Shown here: positions 11,901 through 23,900 of the stretch, in pieces
Position numbering within the stretch: the first letter of the stretch is position 1
Layout of the letters: the number at the start of each line of letters is the position of its first letter
NCBI GenBank assembly: GCA_002751075.1
Contig: NAOQ01000034.1
Span: 99,637-133,309, forward strand
Direction of reading: 5' to 3'
Source: Ichthyophonus hoferi
Lineage: Eukaryota > Opisthokonta > Ichthyosporea > Ichthyophonida > Ichthyophonidae
Length of the DNA: 33,673 bases
The notes under the pieces: generated by a model
What the model was told of the DNA's origin: nothing
Seen by the model: the letters and a program-made list of their open reading frames with translations, nothing else
Database searches by the model: none
Made by a program: the position numbers and the translations under genes

Positions 11901-14900
11901 CGTTTTGGCTGATAGTGGTCCCTTGTTGAAGATGCGTACTGTTGCCAAGAACAGCATTTAGTCCCACAGAGGCCTCTGTACCAATCGTGACATTGTGCCC
12001 CAGACGTGATTGCTGCCCAATGGCCGCGTTGGTGCCTACGTTTACATTGTCTCCTATAGTTACTTGTTTGCCTACTGTTGACTGTACCCGGCCCAAAATC
12101 ATCGTCACTCATAGAGTTTCATTTGTTATGCAATAAATCAAGAACATTACATTTAACGTTTTAGTAATATATGTACAATTCCGTTCCTATTGCATGACAA
12201 GTTGGAATAGTCTAATCAAACTATTAAAGCAGGGTAGAGTGATTAAGATGATCTGCCACGGGTATGCATTGGCTTATATTAAACAATCTTTTATATAAAT
12301 TGCCACTTCATTTGTGTAATATATAGTATTCAATAAGGTAAAGGAATATTATAGAATAATAAGATTATAGCAAATATTTTGGCATTTTGAATGGCGTGAA
12401 CAATGTATCTATATGGCCTTAACTATTATACCACATAAAAAGTCCTGTGCTTAAGACAATGGAAAATAACCTACAATCGAGAAGGTTATGAATTAGGCAC
12501 ATATCTATCTTTTAGAAACCAGAGAAAGATAATAAAACCATATGGAAATTATTGCTGTTTCAAAGGAGATATAGATATTTGGTGGTTTAATAAAAATATT
12601 TAGCTGTTATAACTAGAAAGGTCCATCAAATATCTAAAAAACAAGCTGGTAAAAAATTAAATAGTGGTGTACTTTATTCATCCAATACTGCATAATAAAT
12701 ATATAGATCAGCATTACTTCATATCAAAAACCAATACATGCATATCTATCCATCAAAATGGATAGTAGTACTACTCCTTACCGTGACTGCAAGGGCTACA
12801 ATAAAAGCAATGTTAACTACTACTTACGATTTAACTATGCATTAACCAGTTAATGAACATTTATATTAATTGGAAATACCGTATATACAATCCTCTTACT
12901 ACCTAGTTTACTCAACAAATCCAAAAGTACTATATATCGTTTACCTATTACTCTTATATAACCACTAAGCATTATGCTTTACACTATAATATTTATCTTA
13001 GCTAATGCGCCTACCTGTGCACCCAAGATAGCTCCAGACCCTACAGTAGTATTTGTACGGATGCGAGTCTCCCGGTCAATGCGCCCTTTGCTGCCTATCA
13101 CTACACCGTTTTCTATAATAGCAAGCGTTCCCACTGTAACCGCGTCCTTTAGTATAGTGTTTTTAGCAATAGTTACATCTTTTAACAATATTACGTTATG
13201 ACCTAATAATATGTCTTGTCCAATTTTACTGGAATTGCCAATCACAGTGCCATTTCCCAGCATGGTGTTGTTTCCAATCTGTAAGAGTTTGGAATATTTA
13301 ATGATTACTCGTCATACCTAGTTTCTTTTCATTTGGAGACCACATCAATTTTGTGTTCGTTTTGTTTTTTAATAATACCAAAATAAATATACCCGATATC
13401 TAAAAAATCTCCTAATTGAAATAGCCAAGAAAGAAATTCCAACAGGAACGTGTGATAATAGAGATAATTCCTACACTGAAAACGAAGAACAGCACATGAT
13501 AGCCACATGTACAAATAATACATTCCTCTAAAGGTACATAAGAGCATGCTAATTCGTCTATCCGTATACGTATTTTACAAGTTAAATTATATGTACTCCT
13601 TCATCATATATGTTTCCAGACGCTGGGCTATATAAAAAAACGCACTTCATCTTCGACTAACCCAATACAACACTCTCCTTTACAAGAACAGACAAATTAC
13701 TTACTTCAGCCCCATATCCAATCATGCTATTCTTACCAATCGTGATATTGAATCCCAGCAATGCACCCTTTCGAATTACACTGCCTGATCTCACCATAGT
13801 CATTTCCTTCAGAATCACTTTGTCCCCTATGACTGCGTCTGCCTCTACCGTTATGTTGGTCCCAAATATGGCCGAGGACGACACAATAGCATCAGGGTGT
13901 ATTCCGGGATGGCCTACGTATATGGAAAAGAGGCAATAAATGAATCGTTCACTGATTACACTAAGGTATTGCGGTGATGTAAGGAAAGGTATTAAGGGCA
14001 TAATACTATGAATCTACACTTTTTACCCAGTAGTAGTCATTTATTGGATCTGTAAATTACAACTGACTTATGACATCCATGTACTTCCACGTCTATTTTT
14101 ATTAGATTCTCATCATCATATTAATCTATTCTTCTATTCAATTTTTCAATTGTTCTTATTTTATTATATTTATTATTTTCTATTACTATCCAAAAATATA
14201 ATAATAAACTTACCAATGCACTGACGATCATGGGTAGTGTTGCATGAACGTAACTCTATTTGGACATTTTTGCATACACTGCATTCTGTGAAGACAAAAT
14301 ATCACGAGTCAATTAAACATTAAAAGATCTAATATCAAAGGGATAGTGAATACACGACAGTAAAATGAAAAATATTATAAACATAATATTTGTAGTATTC
14401 AAACAATATCATTGTACTAAATGATAAATAGGCAATATGCTATTAAACTATTAGTAATCCTAAAGATGAGCGGTAATATGTCTCTTAAAAAAGCAGGAAG
14501 ATGACCCAGTTATTGCAATAAATAAGCTGACTGAAGTTATTTTGAAAAAAAAAATATTGCAATAAACCAGTTAAGTATTTTGTTTTAGGATAGAATGGAA
14601 AACAATACTATATCCAACAACAATGTGAAAATACTTTCTTTGAAAAGAAAGAAGCTGTGACATCAAAAAGATAGAAATTAAAATATAATCACTTATCTAA
14701 TTATCAAAGGACGTGATATTATACATGATAAAAGAAACCAAAACAAAACAAAACAATTAAATCAAAAACCAAAATAACAAAATAAATAATTTTTTACATT
14801 AAAAATATTCCAACTACTAACCTTCACAAATCTTATCAGTCGTACGTGTAGTACGATTAGGGGATGTGGCCATATACTGATCTGAGCCACATATGGTCAT

Positions 14901-17900
14901 GTCTGTAACGGTGTTGTTGGGTAGATAAATATATAATACAATATAAATATGACGTGATTGATACAGAAAGGAAAAAAGCGGCATTAGTGTCAGATGGTGC
15001 TTTTAGTTATAAAACTAAAAAGGTGTACGTCGTTTTATATCAATAGTTATAAGTTGACTCGTAGTAATGTATATTGTGGCCAAACTCTCCACTTTGAAAT
15101 CCCTTTTTCCTACCGCATAACATAATGCCAGCATCATCAAATATAAAGGAACAATACATTCATTAGCCATTGGCTATCTGCTCTCATGTAATAACTGCAC
15201 CCATACATTATAAACGAGCATAATTCACAAACCTAGACTAGTCTATCAATGGTTCTGCATAGTGTGATACGCCGCTTATACGGTAGGACCCAAGCATTTT
15301 GACTAAACGTTACCTTCTTTACCAGTTACCAATAAGCACATATCGTAGGGTATGCTATATCACAGTGAGTCAACAGGAAATAAATAGAAAGAGGCTTAAA
15401 CCTTATTAGGCTTTGTTAATAAATTTTAAAATTAAAAACAAAAACAGACAAGCACAATACATGAGGGCTGCTTTATAGCTTCATGCACTTTTATGTACAC
15501 AATTATTGGTGATTGATAATATTCTGCAATCCACTAAAATTTAAAGAAACAGAAAATACACAGGAAGAGCGGGTACCAAGTCATTCGATTCAATGCTAAT
15601 CTGCAATATCAACTACACCTTAACTTCTATTTAATTTTCTGTTTAGTTTACACTGTTTGTCATCTCATCTATTATGAAGTTTACTTACTATTTAGTCATC
15701 TTAGAATATTTAATAATCTTGAGATACCTGCTTTGCACATATAGTGAAGGACTCTGTAAGTGAAGTATCGGTGTACATATATATCATTACTAAATTACTG
15801 TTAAATGTCAAACACAAACTTACTTTGGCAAGTTCTGTCCGATGTATTTGTGGACGGGACGCTCTCAAATTCATTTATAGTACAGTTGGTTAATACTGTG
15901 GACATTTTTATTGTGTTATCACAAGACTAATTTGCTATGTTGTTCATAATTCCCATGTTTGTACATAGTCAAATTTACACTGTATCAGCTATTGTAATAA
16001 ATACTAGTACTAAAAACATCTATCCCACGCATTAATATTTTTATATATATCTATATAACAATTATTTTAGGCTACATATATGTTATTTTCTTCTAAATAA
16101 CCTATTTCTGTTCAGTTATTTCCTCTTCCTATCCCCCCTAAACTATATATTACACATCATCAACACCTCATAGTTGGTCCTGAATCTAACTTTTGTTTTT
16201 CTAGTACCCAACTAGTTTTTTAATAGCAATGATTATTTGTAAAATATGTTCGAAACACATTAACACAAAGGAGACCAAATTCCTTACGTTTGCATAGTCG
16301 ATCAGAAGTATTTGTAGGTGCCATGATCTCATACTCAGAAATAGTGCAGTTGGTGTAAGCTATACATTGGCATTTAATGAGTGATGTGTTTGGTTTTATA
16401 TACACCTTTTATAACAGGAAAATACCTTTATGAGTATATATAGCCTAAACCTACTGAGAAAGAAAGATATACAGCATACTTGGGCAGGAATAAATATATA
16501 ATTGGAGGCATACACCTTCAACAACCTCTGATATGTAAATATGCATATATATATATCCATGTGCATAGAAGAGAAGGGAGCCCAAAATGAAAATAAATAT
16601 CATAGTACTTACGTTGACATATCCTGTCAGATGTGTTGGTAGTTGCATTGGTTTCATATTCATTTATAGTACAGTTGGTGTATACTGTGTATTGATGTGG
16701 TTATACATTATGCATCAGTCAAGAATATATTCACATATTCCACAATTTATATAATTAATCAATATACCATGAATTGAAAAATAATTGAGACAATTTGAAT
16801 AAAACAGACACATAGACGTATAGAGATATAATTATTAATTTAAGTTCATGTACTTATATGCATATATACATAATTGTTTATTCATCTATGTACAATCTGT
16901 ATGCATACTTCTTTTAAAGGTTCTTAGGCAACGCAAGTACAATGACTTTCATCTATTTCCATTATATTATAGTTGGCATACGTGACACCCCATTATATAC
17001 ATCTTACAATCACTACACGCATTAGCCACCTTTCCATTTCAGTTAATATTTTAATTATCTATGCGCTATAAGACATTGATGTATATAGCACAACAGAATT
17101 GACTTATATTTTACCAAAACCAACAGAAAAACAACACATGTCCTTACTCTTGCAGACCCTATCAAAGGTGTTTGTTGGTGCCCTAGCCTCATACTCATAT
17201 ATACTGCAGTTGGTATAGGCTATGTATATGTAGGTTAGCGTGTTATGAAATTCGGCAAAAAAGTGCTTTCACATACCGTGAAATATAAAGGAATAGAGAC
17301 TAAAGGAGGTAAAATTACAAACAGCTCAAGATATACAGTAGTTAAATACAAGCAAGGAAGCATAGACACAAAGTAAAATATAACAAAACTATCTATGTAC
17401 TGGAGTAAATATATGTATAAAGCCAAATACATTATGGCAGTATGCCTCCACACTGTCGGTAGAGCCGACACTAGGGGGCGTTATTTGGTACTGGTTCAGT
17501 AGACATGGATTGCAGGGCCGTTTGAAATACAAGTATTTATATACACTATCATGGCTAAACACGGCAATATATAGTCAATGTCAATTTATGCTGTTCCGAA
17601 AAAAATACTTATTTTAAAATTTTAGTTTGCACACAATATAATTAGGGTATAAAGGTTCACATAAAAAGATCTGCATATGCATTTTTGTGTATATGTGAAG
17701 GCAAATAAATATATGTGAATTTTGCTTAAATTTATACTTGCACAATAAATAGGATTACGAAGGGTAGTGAGAGGGGAAAGGATAAATAATCTTTACCTGA
17801 GCACAGGCGATCAGATGTGTTGGTAGGCTGAGAACTCTCGAACTCACTCTTACTGCAGTTTGTTATAGCTGCAGATAGAAGGTAATTATATTAATCTATA

Positions 17901-20900
17901 GTATACTTAACTGAGGTTTCGTTTTCAACTCATGCGATGACCTACCCTTTTACATGGTTTAATATTTGTCTAAAAACAAATATAAATTATAGAGTCTAGC
18001 ATTAGTGTATGTTAAATAGGTAAGCCATTTTATATAATATTGCATTTTCAGGGTTGCACGTATGCTTCTTAAATACATACGCTACATATATTATCAAACC
18101 AGTGGAATGTAATCGGATTTCGTTTTATATACATCTATATATAACAGATGCCCGGTGTATTTAGGAATAGTTGAATTCAATTTTCTCATCAATATATATG
18201 TGGTAAAACTGTTATATATGAAGATTAATTATAAAACAAAAGTGTATGCCAAGAAAGCAATCAACTACCTTTGCACACACGATCCGTCAAGTTGGTGGGA
18301 GGGGTGATTTCATACTGTCCCTTGAGGCATATCGTATAGTCTGTCATGAATCATGGATCACGTTAAAGTCACTAAGCAATTACAAGCCTTTAGTGTGTGT
18401 TTTCCTTTCACCCTTCTCACACCATTATGGCATTGTTATTTTGACTTGAATCCCCTTATCAATTATATAAATATATATTGCTCTTTATGTTTCCATGTTC
18501 ATATCTCTGCTAAAATATATACACCTATCGTAAACACTCTATGTGACAATATACCTGTTTTTAATTTTTACATTACCTTGGTACTATTTACTTTATGTTT
18601 ATTTTTCATTCTCTTCCAGTTCATTAATAATGTCCTATTATCATTACTTTACTTTTTCTGGGTTGTTTTTATTTCTTTATAGTCTTTTATGGTAAGGGTT
18701 CTTTCTTCTTTTCTATCTCCTTATAATGATTTAACTATATAATAGCCAACGCATCTATAACCCCTGGCATATGATTTGTTAAAGACAACAATGCCTGCGC
18801 TTCACACTATTGATATACTTTTGCATTTTCGATCCGAGTCAAAAGCTGGATGAACATCTTGGTATTGGTCTGCTGTACAATTGCTTAAGGCTAGAGATGG
18901 CCAGTATAATATTAGTCAAATTGAAAAAATTCTAGTATTTATATTACTGCTATACTAACTCATTTGGATAATATATTATATGTTATAAAATGATAAAATT
19001 CGGGTATTGTTGTGAGGCTATGGGCAAATAGCATGGTCTTTGATATTTATATTTGATGTGGAAATTGCCTGANNNNNNNNNNNNNNNNNNNNNNNNNNNN
19101 NNNNNNNNNNNNNNNNNNNNNNNNNNNNNNNNNNNNNNNNNNNNNNNNNNNNNNNNNNNNNNNNNNNNNNNNNNNNNNNNNNNNNNNNNNNNNNNNNNNN
19201 NNNNNNNNNNNNNNNNNNNNNNNNNNNNNNNNNNNNNNNNNNNNNNNNNNNNNNNNNNNNNNNNNNNNNNNNNNNNNNNNNNNNNNNNNNNNNNNNNNNN
19301 NNNNNNNNNNNNNNNNNNNNNNNNNNNNNNNNNNNNNNNNNNNNNNNNNNNNNNNNTATTTATATTACTGCTATACTAACTCATTTGGATAATATATTAT
19401 ATGTTATAAAATGATAAAATTCGGGTATTGTTGTGAGGCTATGGGCAAATAGCATGGTCTTTGATATTTATATTTGATGTGGAAATTGCAATTTATCTCA
19501 TTTCTTGATACCACCTTCATTCATACATTAACCCATACTATTATATCTACTCAATACTTCTCGCCTCACTTACACTAACCTGTCCCTCTTTTAATTATAG
19601 TTTAATTCCAAATACTTTTTAGACTGCAAAAACATAGTACAAATTTTACCTGAATATTAGAAATGTTTAATTACCTTTTTATATCACCTACATCTTTTTT
19701 GTCTTTGCTCTTTGGTTTTTTACATGCATATTTACTGCTTTCTATGCCTATTAATGTTATGTTTTATTTATAATATAAATCAATGATGTAAATACACGTA
19801 TCTTATCAGTGACCTTTGTTTCACAAATATCTAGATATTGGATGGTTTTGCACACTGTTAGATCTAAACAAACATCATGATCCATTTTTTATTTCTTAGG
19901 TTGTAATATATGAATTATACCCGTGAACTACAAAGAGCATAATGGTAATTGTACATGCTTCTTCATGAACATATATATAGTTATGTTAAGTTTTAAAGAG
20001 CTCTGATTCTTTTTTAAAGCTATTCTTATCAATAATCCCTTATTAGCCCTCATTAGCACCAATGAAATCATTGACTCTCCCATCGCAGATGTTCAGAACT
20101 CCATTACATTCTACTATATATTTTTAACTGCATGTAGCGTTAGGGTATATTAACTAGTTCCCCTCCCTCTGTTGTGTATACTCCCATATTTTGCACTTGA
20201 CCAATGTGCCTTTTTCACAAATATAATATCTCTTTAAATAGCTATTTTTTTTCCTGCTTAAAAAGCACGTATTAGATCATTATTAGGGTCATACCTGCAC
20301 ATATTCTATCCGTGGTATTTGTCGCTGGGGTTGCCTCATATTGGGTAGAATTGCATGTAGACAACTCTATAATGAAAATAGTTAGTAGTTAGTGAATATA
20401 GTATAGTGTCTTTACTTCCTAGGTGAACCAGACTTTAGGAAGTATTTGTGGCTTATGTGATTGTGTATGTGTATATGCACGTCTGTAAATACAGAAATGT
20501 ATACATGTTTGCTTCGTTATAACATTCATGTACACATATAAATATATGAACACTTATAAAATAATTATTAGAATCACCCAATTTAAGCTCTTCTTTTGTT
20601 TTAATACCTGGTTAATAAACCACATACATACATAAACTTGATATCATTTATAGCATACCTACACATATCCTATCTCTGGTATTATTCCCTGGGGTCCTCT
20701 GATATTGTGTGGCATTGCAATCAGTCAATTCTATGATGGAAAGAAATAACGATTTAGTTTTAAGTGTGACATACCCTTAAGGGAATTTTGTGGTAGGTGT
20801 TACTATACAAGTAAGTGCAAACATCAATAAATGCAAGTATGTATATATGTGTATTTATTCATAGCATGCATGTAAGCATAAGTATGGCCTGCATGCTTAG

Positions 20901-23900
20901 TTGTTCAATAGCCTACGTTTAGTATGAGTATGGTTAATAACATACCTGCACATATCCTATCAGTGGTATTTGTTTCTGGTATCTTCACATATTGTGTAGC
21001 ACTGCACACTGTTAAATCTAAGAGGATCTACGATTACTCCTTTATATTTAAATTATAAATATGCAATACAACAACCTGAAGTAGAATTTATAATAATCAA
21101 GCTTTTGTCTATATATGTTTCTTGTTTCATACCCATGCCATTTATGTCCGTTTCCTTAAGTCACTTTATATGTCTAAAATCATATACCATTTCTAGATAT
21201 CTATTATCCAGATTTTCACCCCATCTACATATTAGTACAAATAAGATATACTTATTCAATAAGTCTGTTAAGTCCACACTTTTACACAACCATAAATACA
21301 CATAACCCTAAATATACAACAACATACCTGGTCACGTATCCCTTCATCAAACCTATACCTTTGACCCCACCTATCTTATCCCACTTTCTCTTTCTTGTTC
21401 TTTTGCATTCACCAATACATATACATAACTTGCATTTATGTGCACGCCAGTCCATTTATAACATAACATTAATATCATACTTTTACATAGTCTATCGGTA
21501 ATATTTGTCCCAGGGGTTTGTTCGTACTGATTTTTATTGCACACACGTAAATCTGCAATGAAGGATATTTTGTAACTTATCACCGTAATATCTTTTCATC
21601 CTATATAAATTGCACATCCAAAAGAAAAACATAAAGGTGATACATTACATATATGTGACTGGAATCTTAATAATGCATTCATATGTGTTTTGATAATTAT
21701 AAATAATCCAAACATATATATAAGAGGATTACTTCCTTATACTCTTATTTACACACCTGCCAAAGTAATACCTATCTATCCATACAACACTCTTCTTTTA
21801 TTTTGCATCTATCGTGTAGACGCGCTAAAACACTATTATTTTCTTTATGTATATATATATATAATCGTTTCAATTTCTTCTCACGACTTACTCTATAAAT
21901 CCTTACTTATACTTTAAACATACTTTCTTGTGCACAATTTATCTCTCCCTATTTCTTTTTTTCTATACTTTTCTGTCTATACATATACCTTGCTTATCCA
22001 CCACAATTGATTAGGTGATATATAATCATATATTTAGGGTCATACCTGCACAGGTTCGATCTGTAGTGTTTGTGCTTGACACATTTTCGTATTGAGCAGC
22101 ATTGCATATAGTCAATTCTATAAAAAATATAAATCAGTAACTCATCAGGTGTATTTAAAACACTATGCATTTAATATGTTCGTAGATTTAGAAACCAACT
22201 TTTTAGGTGTATTTATGCATGCATATATATATATTGTCATGAAACTAGATATTTAGACATACTTCTCATATATGAGCTAAGTTTTAAAATTAACATGTAA
22301 TATGTCTTCTACTAATAGTATATGTGTGGATAATACCTTGTTGATGTTTATTTGGTTTCTTTCTGGTTTGGCGTGAAATTACATAGAGCCAGGTCTATAA
22401 TATAATATAAACTAGGTACTACTAGTTTTATGTTATGTTTTCTAAATAACTAAGAGAACACCTCATAGGGCCTGTGCCTACCTACACTGTAGTACACCAA
22501 CGTGTAATTGTTGAGTATGAGAATATATAAGCGTTACTCCTAAATACATCTCAGTCTTCACTAATACGATATTTTTACTCCAAATATGTCCACTACAGCC
22601 ATGCATCACCTCTATTTAGTTACCAAAGGAACATCAATATGCGCTGTACTCGCAAACATATATATATATATATATATATATATAACACGTATGCATATTC
22701 ATATGTGAGCTAATTTGCATATTCATTATTATCTTGTTTGCTATAAACATTGTTGGTTTATCTGCACATATCCGATCAGTACTATTAGTCACTGGTGTCT
22801 TCTCATATTGGGTAGCATTGCACACAGTATATTTTAGTACAGGCGGTAGTCAGTAATTAATGCTTTTCCTAACTATACAATCTACATTAATCTATTATAC
22901 AAATATAATCAAATTATATACAAATGATTAGGATTAATATTTGTATACATATTTGCATGTGTACGTCTGCTTATTGATATTAAATTGCATATAAATTACA
23001 AATGCAGATTCATTTCTGGTAGAATACTCATTTAAGTTTTCTCTCTCATAGTTTATTTTCACGTTATCTCTCATTTATTTGTTTACATTTTACACAACAG
23101 TGCAATGCAATAACTAAGATGTGTAGCCTACCTGCACACATCCGATCAGTCGTATTAGTCCCTGGAACCTTCTCATACTGGGTAGCATTACAAGTAGTAT
23201 ATTCTAGTATACGTGGTAGTCAATAGTGTAGTGCTTTTACCAATTATACAACCCACATTAATCTATTGTAACAACACAATCAAATTGGAAACAAACAATT
23301 GGAATTGATATTCGTATATATATATTTGCAAGTGTACGTCTGTTTATTTATATTTGAGTAGATATATAATTATAAATGGAAACTTCTTTTCCTACTGATT
23401 GCTCTTTCATTCTCATATTTTATTTTTATATTGTCTGTCATCTGTTTTTTCACACTTTATACAGCAATATAGCAATACAGTGTAATATATAAAATGTGTA
23501 ACTTACCTGCACATATTCGATCTGTAGTATTAGTCCTTGGTGCCTTCTCATATTGGGTAGCATTGCACACAGTATATTCTAATAGAGGCGGTAGTCAGTG
23601 GAGTAATGCTTTTCCTAACTATACAAACTACATTAATTTATTATACAAATAGAATCAAATTATAAATAAATGATTAGGATTAATAATTGTATATATATAT
23701 TTGTATGTGTACGTCTGTTTATTGATATTGAAGTGCATATATAATTACAAATGCAGATTTTTTTCCCTGTAAATTGCTATTTTACTTCTTTTCTATCATC
23801 TTTTATTCTCACATTATCTCTCAATTGTTTGTTCACATTTTACATTTACATAGTATGACAATATAATAACCAGAATTTATAGCCTACCTGCACATATACG

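Noticed and set aside
11531-11929. Plus-strand open frame opposite the first LbH block
   Set aside because: Same shadow effect as above; the minus strand encodes the regular hexads in phase with its neighbours.
10269-13913. Trimeric-autotransporter (YadA-like) head or ice-binding repeat
   Set aside because: Period is strictly six with the I/V-G-x-x-x-x pattern and a G-I-H-P start, matching LbH acyltransferase-type helices better than the 14-residue YadA or Thr-x-Thr ice-binding patterns.
15721-15780. Donor-like GATACCTGCTTTGCACATAT near R35
   Set aside because: A fragmentary match to the exon 3' end without the rest of the repeat.
19053-19379. Open frame spanning the gap
   Set aside because: It consists almost entirely of N; no information.
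21320-21400. Another relic exon after ACATACCTGG
   Set aside because: Only the donor-like start resembles the family; no C-N, Q-Y-E or D-R-x-C remains, so chance is as likely.
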